Assembly: GCA_011088215.1 (NCBI GenBank)
Contig: JAALKD010000001.1
Location: 84,912 to 140,483 of the forward strand
DNA: 55,572 nt
Direction of reading: 5' to 3'
Source of the DNA: Sphingomonadales bacterium
Lineage (GTDB): Bacteria > Pseudomonadota > Alphaproteobacteria > Sphingomonadales > Kordiimonadaceae
The translations under genes were made by a program, and so were the position numbers. Shown in pieces: positions 8,519-18,219 of this stretch (its first letter is position 1; every line of letters starts with the position of its first letter). The notes under the pieces are model-generated. The model did not search any database, was not told where the DNA came from, and worked only from the letters and a program-made list of their open reading frames with translations.

Positions 8519-10816
8519 ATGATACCAGTAACAAATCAACATCATAGAGTGGGAGGAAGCCATTCCATTGGATGGCTGAAAACCACCGTCAGCTTACTTT
8601 CGCTAACCGTATTCGGTACAGGCTCCGTCGTTGCGCAGGGTGCTGATGACGACAGTTTCACATTGGAAGAAATTGTGGTTACAGCCCAGAAGCGCGCAGA
8701 AAATATTCAGGATGTACCGATTGCGGTAACAGCGTTAAGCAGCAGCACACTGGAAACAACAGGTTTTGAAAGTCTGGCCGACTTGACCAGACTTTCACCA
8801 TCTTTGCAATTCAGCAATTTCGGCCCCATTGCTTTCGTGACGCTGCGCGGCATTGGCAACGAAAACACAACTGCCGGCGGTGACCCCGGCGTTGCGCTGC
8901 ATTTTGACGGTGTATATATTGGCCGTCCAGCCGGTACATTGTTTACTGCCTTTGATACCGAACGCGTAGAAGTACTGCGTGGCCCACAAGGAACACTATA
9001 CGGACGTAACGCTACCGGTGGGTCTATCAATTATATTACCAAAAAACCAACGGACGAGGCTGCATTCGAAGGCGACTTAACCTACGGCGATTATGATCGC
9101 AAACGCATCCGACTTTCAGCAAATATTCCGTTGAGTGACACGGTCTCAACCCGAGTGGTTGGTTTTTGGGAGGACCGTGATGGCTTCACTGAAAACACTT
9201 TTGCGGGCGGTAAAAATGCGAATGATGCCGATAACTTTGGCATCCGCGGCCATCTTGCGTTTGAACCTTCAAGTGATTTCAGTGCGCTTCTTTCGGTCAA
9301 CTATACTGAAAGCGGCGGAGTAGGAAGTGCGCCGGAACTTAGAGAACCTTTCCCTGGGTCAACAACAGGGCAAAACCTGGCAGGGCCTCCAATTCCGGGC
9401 ACCAACAACTATATCGTTAATGGCAGTCCGCTGGTTAATGACCTGAGACCATTTATTGAAGCGGAAAATACCGATCAATCCCAAGATACGACCTTATTGT
9501 TGCTGTCAGCCACTTTGGAATATGACTTTGGGAATGTGACGCTGAAGTCCATCACTGGCTATGTTGAAACAAGTTTTGACTCGCTCACCGACCAGGATTA
9601 CTCGCCGCTTCCGCTTGCGGAACTTCGGCTTCAGGAATCATCTGAGCAATTCTCAGAAGAGCTTCAACTTCTGTCAAACAATGATGGGCCATTCAATTGG
9701 ATTTTAGGCGCATTTTACTTCCATGAAGACGCCACGCGCCAATCACAATTCTTTGGTAGCCGCTATGATATTATTGCAGCCGGCGCAAGCGCAGCAACAG
9801 GCACTAACATTCCAAGCGGGTTCGATGTTGGCGGCAGCGTTACCTCCGAATCGTACGCCTTCTTCACTCAAGGCACTTATGACATCAACGAGCGTTTAGC
9901 TTTCACCGGTGGCGTTCGTTACACCAACGACACCAAAGACGGCATCAATAGCGGGTTCCAGTTTGCGTTCCCCTACTCAGGCGATGTAAACGCCGAATTT
10001 GACAAATTTACCTACCGACTTGCATTGGATTATAACGTATCTGATGACGTATTGTTGTTCGGTAGTTTCTCAACCGGCTACAAATCAGGCGGCATCAACC
10101 AGGTTGCAATACCGGCTTTAACGAACCCGGTTTTCGCTCCTGAAACTGTTAAGGCACTTGAGGTAGGCCTGAAGTCACGCCTCGCGGATGGCAGACTGCA
10201 ATTCAATACATCGATTTATCGTAACGAGTATGACGATTTGCAATTCCAGGTATTTGGACTTTCTGGCCCAGAGGCTTTCAATGCTTCCGGTGCTACAGTG
10301 CAAGGTATTGAAGTTGAGATTGTGTCGCTTTTGAACGAATGGTTGCAGTTTGATGGCTCCTTGGGCTATGCCGACGCCAAGTTCGATAACCAGATCGTTC
10401 AGGGGGTGCAATTGGGTGGAAATCGCGTTCAAAGAACTCCTGAATTTACCTACAACGCTGGTTTAACAGGCAATTGGGAATTGGACGGCGGTAACGGCCG
10501 CATACGCGCCCGCGCTGAGATCAACCACACCTCAAGCATCTTCTACACGGCCTTTAACCGCAACGGCGGATTCACTGACCCAGGAGGGTCGGATTTTGCA
10601 GAAGGGTATACCAACGCTAACTTCCGCGTGTTCTGGTATAGCGAAGATGATCGTTATTCACTGGAAGCATATCTGACAAACGCGTTCAATACCGTCCAGA
10701 TTGGCAACGTATTTCGCGACATCGGCTTCCTGGATACGCCTGGTGGTGGAGGTCCAGAAAACATCACTTACAAACCACCACGGCAATTTGGTGCAACATT
10801 CGGGTTCAAATTCTAG
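8519..10816 (+). CDS. TonB-dependent receptor
   Basis: A 765-residue outer-membrane receptor starting at ATG 8519 behind GGGAGAG. The signal peptide ends near SVVAQG. A TonB box (EEIVVTAQKR) is followed by the plug domain (VPIAVTALSSSTLETTGFES, then VEVLRGPQGTLYGRNATGGS), then a 22-strand-type barrel with the C-terminal GATFGFKF ending in aromatic Phe. Receptors of this class, abundant in sphingomonads and marine proteobacteria, import scarce substrates other than iron as well as siderophores. Its place behind the IclR/VOC genes suggests uptake of the compound degraded by this cluster. A terminator-like hairpin follows at 10869-10911. Confidence 0.96.
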   Translation: MIPVTNQHHRVGGSHSIGWLKTTVSLLSLTVFGTGSVVAQGADDDSFTLEEIVVTAQKRAENIQDVPIAVTALSSSTLETTGFESLADLTRLSPSLQFSNFGPIAFVTLRGIGNENTTAGGDPGVALHFDGVYIGRPAGTLFTAFDTERVEVLRGPQGTLYGRNATGGSINYITKKPTDEAAFEGDLTYGDYDRKRIRLSANIPLSDTVSTRVVGFWEDRDGFTENTFAGGKNANDADNFGIRGHLAFEPSSDFSALLSVNYTESGGVGSAPELREPFPGSTTGQNLAGPPIPGTNNYIVNGSPLVNDLRPFIEAENTDQSQDTTLLLLSATLEYDFGNVTLKSITGYVETSFDSLTDQDYSPLPLAELRLQESSEQFSEELQLLSNNDGPFNWILGAFYFHEDATRQSQFFGSRYDIIAAGASAATGTNIPSGFDVGGSVTSESYAFFTQGTYDINERLAFTGGVRYTNDTKDGINSGFQFAFPYSGDVNAEFDKFTYRLALDYNVSDDVLLFGSFSTGYKSGGINQVAIPALTNPVFAPETVKALEVGLKSRLADGRLQFNTSIYRNEYDDLQFQVFGLSGPEAFNASGATVQGIEVEIVSLLNEWLQFDGSLGYADAKFDNQIVQGVQLGGNRVQRTPEFTYNAGLTGNWELDGGNGRIRARAEINHTSSIFYTAFNRNGGFTDPGGSDFAEGYTNANFRVFWYSEDDRYSLEAYLTNAFNTVQIGNVFRDIGFLDTPGGGGPENITYKPPRQFGATFGFKF

Positions 10817-10868
10817 CTTTAAGCGATACCACTAGAATTTCTCGAATTAGCTAAAGAAGACCATAAAC

Positions 10869-10911
10869 AATTACAGTAGAGGCTCATCGGTTAATGGGCC
10901 TTTATTGTAAT
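10869..10911 (+). terminator. Rho-independent-type terminator after TonB receptor
   Basis: GGCTCAT (10881-10887) pairs with ATGGGCC (10894-10900) with one wobble and is followed by TTTATT. An outer AATTACA/TGTAATT pair extends the stem. It is 60 nt after the receptor stop. Confidence 0.65.
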
Positions 10912-11308
10912 TTAATCACCACTAGCCTCGCCGCCACACTAGCTTGGTCGACCGAGTGTTTGCTTGTAACGAAGCCATAGACGCAATCCACTATGTGCAT
11001 GAAGGACAACAAGCTGGAAAAATTGTAGTGCCATTTGAGACGGCGGAGCACTCCTCGTGTTGACACCCGAGCTAATGTCCTTTACCCGAGCAGCAGTTTC
11101 AACACAACTACTGTTGCGACCCAAACGCAAAAGGCCCGCCACGAGGGTCTATTTTAATTGGTTTCCCTCGTAGGATTTACCAGCAGACGCTTCGCTTTGC
11201 GCTATTGCCCTTCCTCACTCCGTTCGTCGGTCCGAACAGTAGGTTTCAATACAACTACGACCGTAATCTAAACGCAAAAACCCGCCACAAGGGCGGGTTT
11301 CTGACGTT
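10912..11308. repeat. Decayed tRNA-Met 3'-end/terminator repeats, left of fragment A
   Basis: No gene is visible in 10.8-11.65 kb. This part holds two diverged copies of a unit also found at 55.4 kb. The first contains GCACTCCTCGTGTTGAC (11048-11064, identical to 55403-55419), a TTTCAACACAACTAC segment and a decayed CCCGCC hairpin. The second runs from GGTCCGAACAGTAGG (11229) through CGTAATCTAAACGCAAAA to the intact hairpin. The TAGGTTTCAA...CTACGACC core resembles a decayed tRNA T-arm on the minus strand. Confidence 0.6.
11281..11297. terminator. tRNA terminator hairpin of fragment A
   Basis: CCCGCC-ACAAG-GGCGGG is flanked by A5 on the left and TTT on the right, so it can act on either strand. 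On the minus strand it follows the CCA end of the tRNA fragment by about 11 nt, as expected for the original tRNA terminator. The same hairpin follows fragment F. Confidence 0.75.
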
Positions 11309-11358
11309 TGGTTGCCGGAGTAGGGTTTGAACCTACTGCCTTCAGGTTATGAGCTTGA
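11309..11358 (-). repeat. tRNA-Met(CAT) 3' fragment A (att-like)
   Basis: Read on the minus strand: anticodon arm with loop CTCATAA (CAT anticodon, one stem mismatch), variable loop, T-arm GTAGG-TTCAAAC-CCTAC and the acceptor 3' strand ending in CCA (11309-11311). The D-arm and 5' acceptor strand are missing; an AT-rich sequence replaces them. This is the part of a tRNA gene duplicated when an integrase recombines at the anticodon arm. Confidence 0.8.
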
Positions 11359-11410
11359 TTGATATGTTATTAACCATATGGTTTCATTAGTATATTTAAA
11401 TCGAGTAAAT

Positions 11411-11435
11411 TTTTGTGTGCAAATTTTGTGTGAGT
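11411..11435. repeat. Doubled TTTTGTGTG motif at boundary A
   Basis: TTTTGTGTGC, three bases, then TTTTGTGTGAGT. The same arrangement lies exactly 60 nt after the GAG of the anticodon landmark at boundaries A, C and D. The conserved spacing and direct repetition suggest integrase arm-type binding sites. Confidence 0.6.
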
Positions 11436-11649
11436 CTCGCGATTCAAAAACTCGTTTTAAGCCTCACCAGGCCTCATACTCCGTATTTTACTCACATTTA
11501 CCCCTAAACAACTTTCATTGTTATTTCGTAATAATGCTTCTAATTTCCTTATGCAAAACTCATCAAATTACTGGTGCCTTAAGCTTAACCATTTAGCCAG
11601 TTGAAGCTCTTAACTCTAGTTAACCAGGCAGTCTCCAATTATGACCCCT
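11436..11649. other. AT-rich non-coding sequence inside boundary A
   Basis: No credible gene. The first ~60 nt (AAAAACTCGTTTTAAGCC and ATACTCCGTATTTTACT) resemble the equivalent stretch after boundary E (AAAACTCATTCTAAGGCC and TATATTTTACT), so the conserved end of the element reaches about 150 nt beyond the tRNA fragment. Confidence 0.45.
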
Positions 11650-13047
11650 TTATGATCCAACGATGATAGGAGCATCTGCAGTTGCTAAAACTTCAGCACC
11701 GTCTTTCGTAATCAATGTGGTGTCTTCAAGGTGCGTGCTTCCCCACCCCAGTTCATAACAAGGTAAATCCACGGTAATGACCATACCTTCCTGAAGGGTT
11801 ATGTCATCCTTGACAGCGAAGGGTAAATTATCCCGCATGGCCTCATCTGTATGAGTTAGACCAACCGAATGCGGGGTTGCCCTGGCGATAACATCGCTTG
11901 GCAACCCTGCCCCGGCCATTGCTTTGCTGGCGACAGCCTGAATTTCCGAATAGCGCACGCCAGGTTTGAGCATTTCAAAAACGGCACTGCGTGCGGCATC
12001 AAGCTGCCCCACGCGTTTTTCAACCCTAGTAGAAGGAGATCCGTAAACAAACGACCTGCCATAATCACCGCAATAGCCGTTAACCTTGCTCACCGCATCA
12101 ATCATCAAAGGCTCGCCTCTGATAACCTCACCATTGCGCAAGCCGCCATATGTACCAACACTAATTTGGTCCATTTCCGCACCCAGTTTTGCGGCTTCTA
12201 TGCGGAATATATATTCAATGTCCGCAACAGTCGCGCCGGGCATAATTTGCCCCAGCGCGTTGCGCGCCGCTGCTTGATTGGCTATGGCGGCAGCTCTCAT
12301 AAATTCTATTTCAACCGGAGACTTTACCATACGAATTTTACGGAAAATATTGTCGCCCTCTACGCAGGTAATATCTTCTGCACCTAGTCGTGTGAGCAGG
12401 GTATCCACTCGCATATCATCAACAGCTACACGGCTTTTACTCAGTCCAGTTTGTTCCAACGCTTTAACAAGCGCCCAGCCAGAAGAGGCCGCATATGCAT
12501 CCTTTTGATCGGCATCCATTGCAAGCCAGCGTTTTTCTATTTCACTTAGGTTTTCTTGATTTATCGCCCATTTGATGCCGCCACCAGCAACAGGGGAGGT
12601 GCTCCAATCTTCAGAACTTCCAGCAAACTCTTGCCAATTTACCGGGCCGGTATAAGGAATGATTTCAGGGAAATACCGGTCATCATTTGAAATATGCCAT
12701 TGATCAACAACGCTTAACACGTGCACAGGAGGGGTTTTTTCATCACGAGATAAAATTGCAAAACCGGGGTATTGCGCGCCCATTTTTGATTTGTAACCTA
12801 GATGATTACCCAAATAAAAAACATTGAGGGGGTTAAATGCGATTAGACCGTCAACACCTTCCGAATCCATAACCGCATAAGCGCGTTCATAATTAATCAA
12901 ACTGCGTCGATCTATTAAGGGCGGAGCTTTAACCACGCCCTCATTAGCTTGTTTCCTCTTTTTGACATTTGTATCTGAAGCGGCAAAGGAGCCACAGGCA
13001 GTAAGTGCAAATGTGCCTGTGGCAAGGAAGTCTCTCCGCGTGACCAT
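11650..13047 (-). CDS. Tat-exported lipoprotein of the M24 peptidase family (Xaa-Pro aminopeptidase/creatinase fold)
   Basis: A 465-residue protein. MVTRRDFLATGTFALTACGS has a twin-arginine motif (R4-R5) and a lipobox LTAC (C18), predicting a folded, lipid-anchored periplasmic protein. The N-terminal creatinase-like domain (~60-230) contains VDGLIAFNPLNVFYLGNHLG. The C-terminal pita-bread domain carries candidate metal ligands in IDAVSKVNGYCGDYGRSF (two Asp), ATPHSVGLTH (His) and HLEDTTLI (Glu). The usual first Glu of the C-terminal pair is an Asp (VITVDLPCYE), so a non-classical substrate is possible. It lies on the same strand downstream of a TonB receptor gene, so it may process a substrate after import across the outer membrane. 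Confidence 0.88.
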   Translation of the reverse strand: MVTRRDFLATGTFALTACGSFAASDTNVKKRKQANEGVVKAPPLIDRRSLINYERAYAVMDSEGVDGLIAFNPLNVFYLGNHLGYKSKMGAQYPGFAILSRDEKTPPVHVLSVVDQWHISNDDRYFPEIIPYTGPVNWQEFAGSSEDWSTSPVAGGGIKWAINQENLSEIEKRWLAMDADQKDAYAASSGWALVKALEQTGLSKSRVAVDDMRVDTLLTRLGAEDITCVEGDNIFRKIRMVKSPVEIEFMRAAAIANQAAARNALGQIMPGATVADIEYIFRIEAAKLGAEMDQISVGTYGGLRNGEVIRGEPLMIDAVSKVNGYCGDYGRSFVYGSPSTRVEKRVGQLDAARSAVFEMLKPGVRYSEIQAVASKAMAGAGLPSDVIARATPHSVGLTHTDEAMRDNLPFAVKDDITLQEGMVITVDLPCYELGWGSTHLEDTTLITKDGAEVLATADAPIIVGS

Positions 13048-13119
13048 AGAAAGTTGCCTTCTATCTTCGTTATATCGACTTCATTCAGACACAGGTTTTA
13101 TTCAGATATGGACGCTTTT

Positions 13120-15528
13120 CTAGAACGCATATCCTGCCCTTAAACCGAACTGTCTCTTATCCGGCGCTTGTACCAAAGCTCCCTGGAATCGGCCAGAGAT
13201 CAAATCACCGAGCCCGTTAGGCAAGCCCCCGATTTCTACGATGTTACCGCCACTAACCCAATTCTTTTGATCAAAGAGATTTCTGACATAAAGTTCGATC
13301 TTTAGACCATCTTTCTCAAAACCAATGCTTGTATTTACATTAACATAGTCATTGAGTTCAGCAATGTTCGCGGCGGATAAGTATGTTTTACCTTTGTAGG
13401 CGCCGCTTACTCGGGAATACCAGCTCCAGTCATTCGAAAGGTCAGCGGAATAAGTAATGTCCGCGTGGCCAGACCATTCTGGATTTTGAGGCTCAGAGTT
13501 GCCAGCAAAATCTTGAGCATTAAATACATTCTGTAAAGCACCATTGAAGAACTTCGTGTAGTTGGTTTTATTGTAAGCTAGGCTGCCGTTGAGCTGCCAA
13601 TTTTCACTCAACAGTACACTACTTTCAAATTCTATACCGTAAAGCTCTTGATCACCTTCAATAACAACAGAGTTTGCTGGCGCTAAAGCTCCTCCCGGTA
13701 CATCAGAAACCTGAATATTTTGCGATACTTTCTTACGGCTCCATTCAGCATAATAAACCGTCAATGCCAAGCGCCCGCGTCCGCCCCAAAATTTATGTTT
13801 GAGGCCAATTTCGTAGTTATCCAGACGATCAGAATCAACAATATCGCTCACGTCCCCCACTTGCTGACGGATTTGCTCCTGTTGAAAGTCAGGCCGACCA
13901 ATGAAATTAGTATTGATCTGACCAGGTAAAACACCCACTGAATAACTAGCGTATACACTAGTGTCGGCAGACGGCGACCAGCTTAAGATGGCCCGGGGGA
14001 TAAAATCAGTGAAAGTAGTTTTTGTACCCGATCGCACGGCCTCGTTTTCGTCCTCTTGATATCGCCCTTCCAACGTCAGCGTAAGTTTATCTGAAACGTC
14101 ATATTCAAGGGATCCAAAAACACCAATGGTTTCCAAATTACTTTGGCGACCATTTGAGCCGGGCCCAAAACCTATGAAATATATATTTCTGGTGGAACCT
14201 GTGAACTCGCAGCATATTTCACCGTCATAATAGTTCGCGCCAAGTAGCCAACGAAACTTATTGTCCTGCGGTCCTCTTAGGCGAAATTCAGCTGAAAAAT
14301 CTTCAAACCTGATAGGAACATAACCAAAGGAATCGGGACTGCCATTGCCGTCAATGTCAATTATCGCAGCGGCCACTGAATCATTATACGCAATGCTACC
14401 ATCCATAGTGATGTCGTTGGAAAATTCATGAGAACCCTGCAAACTAAGGCGCAGTGCCTCGCGCTTAAGGCCGAACCGGTCTAACGTTGGGAAATCACCT
14501 CCGATGAAGGGGTCCCCAAGGCTGTTATCAACAAAAACCTCCCTTAGGGTCTGTCCATTGGGTGTGTATATGTTATCCAACGAGGTATTGGCGGAGAGGA
14601 CATCTTCACCAAGATCTCCGAGGGACGGAACAGTCTGTCCGCAAAAATAACTAAGTCCGGCTGGAGTTGATATAGTTCCTGCATCTGTTTCGAAAGAAAA
14701 CCCGTTACAAGCAGCTTGGGTACCGCTCAAAATTGAAATAGCCGCACTACTGTCGCCATCTTCTTGGTAACTTATGCGGAACTTGAACTCGGTTCTGTCC
14801 GAGGGTGTTGCATATAAAGTAAGAGCTCCGCTTTGTGTCGATTCTCTACCTAGGTCACCGCCATCAGTGGATGAATGATACATTGCCCCCTTGCCATAAG
14901 ATGAACCAGAAATACGGTAAAAAAGCTTGTCGTTAATTAATGGCCCTTCAAGAGCCACACTAGCACGGTGGCTATTATATGTCGCAATATCCACATTGAC
15001 CTCACCCTGCATTTCATTGCCTGGAGTTTTGGTAATAAAGTTGATCGCACCTCCAAAAGTGCTACGCCCAAAATAAACGCTTTGCGGGCCTTTCAATACT
15101 TCAATTCGTTCAACATCCACTGAACTAATTGCCTGAGGGCCACCCGTTACAAAAATGCCGTCAACAAAGGTTGACCCGACCTGTTCTTGCGGAACCGGCG
15201 TTCCATTTTGCATTCCCCGGAATGTGGTGTTTGGGTTTACTCGTCCACCGCCGCCGATAGAAGCCGCAGCATTGTAGTTCAAGCTGGGCGCCAACAAAAC
15301 AAAGTCACGAATATCTCTGACGTTTGATTTTTCGATAGCAGCCGCATCGAGTGCTGTGATGGAAACGGGAACCTTGATGTAGGATTCATCTTTTTTCCGG
15401 GCAGTAACCGTGATTTCTTCTAGCATTAAATCGGAGACTTCGGCTCCATCCTGGGCAAAAGCTGTTGGCACCAAAGCCATATGTGCGCTTCCTGCTAACA
15501 AAGCTATATGCAGATGATTATGTTTCAT
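13120..15528 (-). CDS. TonB-dependent receptor
   Basis: About 802 residues from the ATG at 15528, preceded by GGAGGAG at 6 nt; a TTG two codons upstream is less likely. The signal peptide MKHNHLHIALLAGSAHMALV ends near AFAQ. The TonB box is EEITVTARKK, the plug includes VPVSITALDAAAIEKSNVRD and VEVLKGPQSVYFGRSTFGGA, and the barrel ends in FGLRAGYAF. It shares only general family similarity with the other receptors here. It sits between the M24 lipoprotein gene and an IclR gene on the same strand. A 6-5-6 palindrome at 15702-15718 lies in its upstream region. Confidence 0.95.
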   Translation of the reverse strand: MKHNHLHIALLAGSAHMALVPTAFAQDGAEVSDLMLEEITVTARKKDESYIKVPVSITALDAAAIEKSNVRDIRDFVLLAPSLNYNAAASIGGGGRVNPNTTFRGMQNGTPVPQEQVGSTFVDGIFVTGGPQAISSVDVERIEVLKGPQSVYFGRSTFGGAINFITKTPGNEMQGEVNVDIATYNSHRASVALEGPLINDKLFYRISGSSYGKGAMYHSSTDGGDLGRESTQSGALTLYATPSDRTEFKFRISYQEDGDSSAAISILSGTQAACNGFSFETDAGTISTPAGLSYFCGQTVPSLGDLGEDVLSANTSLDNIYTPNGQTLREVFVDNSLGDPFIGGDFPTLDRFGLKREALRLSLQGSHEFSNDITMDGSIAYNDSVAAAIIDIDGNGSPDSFGYVPIRFEDFSAEFRLRGPQDNKFRWLLGANYYDGEICCEFTGSTRNIYFIGFGPGSNGRQSNLETIGVFGSLEYDVSDKLTLTLEGRYQEDENEAVRSGTKTTFTDFIPRAILSWSPSADTSVYASYSVGVLPGQINTNFIGRPDFQQEQIRQQVGDVSDIVDSDRLDNYEIGLKHKFWGGRGRLALTVYYAEWSRKKVSQNIQVSDVPGGALAPANSVVIEGDQELYGIEFESSVLLSENWQLNGSLAYNKTNYTKFFNGALQNVFNAQDFAGNSEPQNPEWSGHADITYSADLSNDWSWYSRVSGAYKGKTYLSAANIAELNDYVNVNTSIGFEKDGLKIELYVRNLFDQKNWVSGGNIVEIGGLPNGLGDLISGRFQGALVQAPDKRQFGLRAGYAF

Positions 15529-15962
15529 TCCCAACTCCTCCCGAGTTTCTTTATCAACAATTACTAAATCTAAATGATCTTTGTCTTAAAGGTATCTATG
15601 GACTGCTTCCCCATCGACTAGTTGGCCCAGCTTGTGCCGTCTAATTTCTGTCTCGCCATTTTATGGGGTGCAATAATATTTGTTGAATGCTTTTCGAGTA
15701 GTTCTCGCCTAGCGAGAAACTACCTGCACATCAGTCTTCAAATAGACGTCAAAATTTAGTCTCGAAAAAAATAAGTCATTAATATAACGAATTTTTTGTT
15801 CCTCAGCTCAAAACGAAACAACGAGTCACATATTTTGCGATTTACCCATGAACTGCGTTCGGGGACAGGATAAATTTGTATTTTCGGCCATTAGACGAAC
15901 CTGCACTAAAAACCTTAGGCGAAGAGTTTGCTTGTATTCGCGCTTCTTTTGCCAAACACAGA
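15529..15962. other. Upstream region of TonB receptor; no gene seen
   Basis: 434 nt between the receptor start and the IclR stop, AT-rich, with no reading frame resembling a gene. It holds the palindrome TTCTCG-CCTAG-CGAGAA (15702-15718) and probably the receptor promoter. Confidence 0.5.
15702..15718. promoter_or_regulatory. Palindrome upstream of TonB receptor
   Basis: TTCTCG-CCTAG-CGAGAA is a perfect 6-bp dyad with a 5-nt spacer, the spacing of the IclR-type palindromes in this window but a different half-site. It lies about 175 nt before the receptor start. The binding protein is unknown. Confidence 0.4.
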
Positions 15963-16796
15963 TTAAAGGCTTCGGGCAATGGCTTCAGCGGTTTCCACCA
16001 GCTTGTCTGCAAATTGTTCCTGTGCGTCGCTAAGCTTCATGGTTTTTCTAAAGAAAATAGCCCCCAACGACGCGACGACGTTGCCCTGAACCATGATCGG
16101 TGCCGCAATAGAGGCTGTACGCCCGGGTTCAGAAGAATGGGTATTGACTGGCTGGATTGCGTATCCAGTTTTTCGGATTTTCTCCCAAAAATCATCATCT
16201 GCACACACTTCTATTGGTAGTTGTCTCGACCAACCAAAATCAATCTCTGTAAGATTTTGCAGTATCTGGCTCCGGGTATTCTTGTCCGTAAAGGCTAAAT
16301 AGGCTTTGCCCGTCGCGCAATCAGAAATTGGCATCGTATGTCCAGGGTAGTAATTGTCAAACGTAAGAGTTGTCATGGCATGCGTAGAGTCAAGCAACAC
16401 CATACAACTACCAATACGTGATGCGAGGGCGACTGGCCAGACGATCTCCTGACACAACTTTTCCATCAGCGGCCTCGCAGTAGTTACAAGATGGTTTTCA
16501 AATTTATACCCTGTGGCAAGTGACTGAACCATCAAAGTTGGCTTGTAACAGGGCCGATTTTCTTCTCGTTCAATCAACGCTTCTTCAAGCAATGTATTCA
16601 CAATCCGACAAACCGTCGGATAAGGGATATTGGTTGATCTGCTAATTGTTGTCAGATTGGCCGAGCCCGCACGATTAATGAACTTAAGAACCGCAATGCC
16701 ACGACTTATAGCCCTAATCGTATCTGGGCAATTTTCCTGTCCCGTTGATACGGACGTATTGATACCCTGCATCCTTTGCTCTGTGTCCTGTGACAT
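15963..16796 (-). CDS. IclR family transcriptional regulator
   Basis: A 277-residue protein. The N-terminal winged helix begins at AISRGIAVLKFINRAGSANL and continues with LTTISRSTNIPYPTVCRIVN. The effector domain includes the IclR-type SDCATGKAYLAFTD and SIAAPIMVQGNVVASLGAIF. It is more closely related in style to MhpR/KdgR-like members than to the 6.8-kb paralogue. It is divergent from the MFS transporter gene, and a perfect TTATCCG dyad lies between the two, so it likely controls the MFS-lyase unit and itself. Related sites before 21 kb suggest it also controls the deacetylase and monooxygenase genes. Confidence 0.93.
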   Translation of the reverse strand: MSQDTEQRMQGINTSVSTGQENCPDTIRAISRGIAVLKFINRAGSANLTTISRSTNIPYPTVCRIVNTLLEEALIEREENRPCYKPTLMVQSLATGYKFENHLVTTARPLMEKLCQEIVWPVALASRIGSCMVLLDSTHAMTTLTFDNYYPGHTMPISDCATGKAYLAFTDKNTRSQILQNLTEIDFGWSRQLPIEVCADDDFWEKIRKTGYAIQPVNTHSSEPGRTASIAAPIMVQGNVVASLGAIFFRKTMKLSDAQEQFADKLVETAEAIARSL

Positions 16797-16817
16797 GAAA
16801 TTCTCCTGCCATGAGTA

Positions 16818-16836
16818 TTATCCGGTCAGCGATTAT
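16818..16836. promoter_or_regulatory. Secondary IclR-type site
   Basis: TTATCCG-GTCAG-CGATTAT. The left half is identical to the perfect dyad 39 nt downstream and the right half is degenerate. It overlaps the region just before the IclR start, suggesting autoregulation. Confidence 0.35.
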
Positions 16837-16856
16837 TTTAACTCTTGATGTGCTAT

Positions 16857-16875
16857 TTATCCGCTGTACGGATAA
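16857..16875. promoter_or_regulatory. Probable IclR operator: perfect 7-5-7 inverted repeat
   Basis: TTATCCG-CTGTA-CGGATAA lies between the divergent IclR and MFS genes. It has the same geometry as the TTGTGCG dyad of the other IclR gene, with a different half-site. Confidence 0.65.
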
Positions 16876-16962
16876 AATTGCATATTTTAGGTGCGGTGGA
16901 GCTACTTAATTTTTATTCACGAGGGTAAACGAGCGACTTCAGACCACAATGAAAGACTACAC

Positions 16963-18219
16963 ATGCAATCGATCGAAGCTGGAGTGAAGACAAAACGGTT
17001 TGACCTTCACGAGTTCTCGCAGGGGTGGCATATCGTTGTTGCTTCATTTGCTGGCGTTGCTCTTGGACTGACGGCACTGCCATTTTATACTTACGGTGTT
17101 TTTGCAACGAGTTTACAAAATGAGTTTGGCTGGACACGAGGAGAAGTTCAAGCACCTCTTCTTTTCCAGACCATCGGATTTCTCATGATATTGCCCATGG
17201 TAGGTTGGGCTGGCGATCGCTTTGGTGTGCGCCCCGTAGCTCTTATATCTATGCTGTTATTTGCGATAGTATTTGCCCTGTTTTCCACGATGACGTCGTC
17301 AATCATTCATTATTATTCTATGGCATTTTTACTTGGGGTAGTAGGGGCCGGAACCATGCCCATCACCTGGACAAGAGCGATCAATGGGACTTTTGAAAAA
17401 CACCGGGGGCTTGCGCTTGGTTTTGCATTGATGGGCTCAGGTGCAACGGCTTTTTTTGCCCCTTTTTATGCAACTTGGTTAATTGAAACTTCTGATTGGC
17501 GCACTGCTTATCTGGGGCTGGCATTGCTATCTGGGATGGTTGCTTTTCCCATCATTTTCTTTTTGTTCAAGGAAAGAGCAAACCCCACCATCGAATCTGA
17601 CGTTAAAATACCGAGTTTCGGCGCAAGTTACAGCGACGCTCTACATGATCGCCGTTTTTGGTTAATAGCTTTCGCTTTCCTGATGATTTCCTTCGGCATC
17701 GGCGGGGCGATTCCAAATCTCTTTGCCCTTTTCACTGGTGTTGGAATGAGCCCGACAAGGGCTGCATCCATTCTCTCCATGATTGGGGTTTCAGTCATTG
17801 TTGGACGCCTTGTCACCGGCTTTATGCTTGACCGGTTTTGGGCTCCTATGGTCGCTGCAATACTTATGGCAACACCCGCCGTCGCTTGTTTACTACTAGC
17901 ACTTTACGCAGATAATCTTATTGCCGCCTACATCGCAACAATCCTGATCGGGTTTGCGGCCGGCGCAGAGTTTGACATTATTGCCTATCTCGCCTCGCGG
18001 TACTTTGGCCTTCGTCACTATAGCAAAATATACAGTTCACTTTTTGCTGCTTTCTCAATCGGTGCGGCCGCAGCACCGGCTGTATTTGGCGCCATCTTTG
18101 ATACCACAGACTCTTACACGCCGATTTTTTTCGTTACTGCCGGGCTCTTTATATTTAGCTCAATGTTGCTCTTGCCTCTGGGGCCCTATCCGAAATTTGA
18201 CGCGCCAACCGAACTATGA
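16963..18219 (+). CDS. MFS transporter, probable carboxylate permease
   Basis: About 418 residues from the ATG at 16963 (MQSIEAGVKTKRFDLHEFSQ); an in-frame GTG at 16891 would add 24 residues of unlikely sequence. Twelve hydrophobic segments are evident. The cytoplasmic loop 2-3 motif GWAGDRFGVRPVAL matches the MFS GxxxDRxGxR signature, repeated in weaker form after TM8 (VGRLVTGFMLDRFWAP). Its overall style is that of oxalate/formate antiporter-like and monocarboxylate permeases. Its stop overlaps the start of the following lyase gene (ATGA), so the two are translationally coupled, and it likely imports the lyase substrate or a precursor across the inner membrane. Confidence 0.9.
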   Translation: MQSIEAGVKTKRFDLHEFSQGWHIVVASFAGVALGLTALPFYTYGVFATSLQNEFGWTRGEVQAPLLFQTIGFLMILPMVGWAGDRFGVRPVALISMLLFAIVFALFSTMTSSIIHYYSMAFLLGVVGAGTMPITWTRAINGTFEKHRGLALGFALMGSGATAFFAPFYATWLIETSDWRTAYLGLALLSGMVAFPIIFFLFKERANPTIESDVKIPSFGASYSDALHDRRFWLIAFAFLMISFGIGGAIPNLFALFTGVGMSPTRAASILSMIGVSVIVGRLVTGFMLDRFWAPMVAAILMATPAVACLLLALYADNLIAAYIATILIGFAAGAEFDIIAYLASRYFGLRHYSKIYSSLFAAFSIGAAAAPAVFGAIFDTTDSYTPIFFVTAGLFIFSSMLLLPLGPYPKFDAPTEL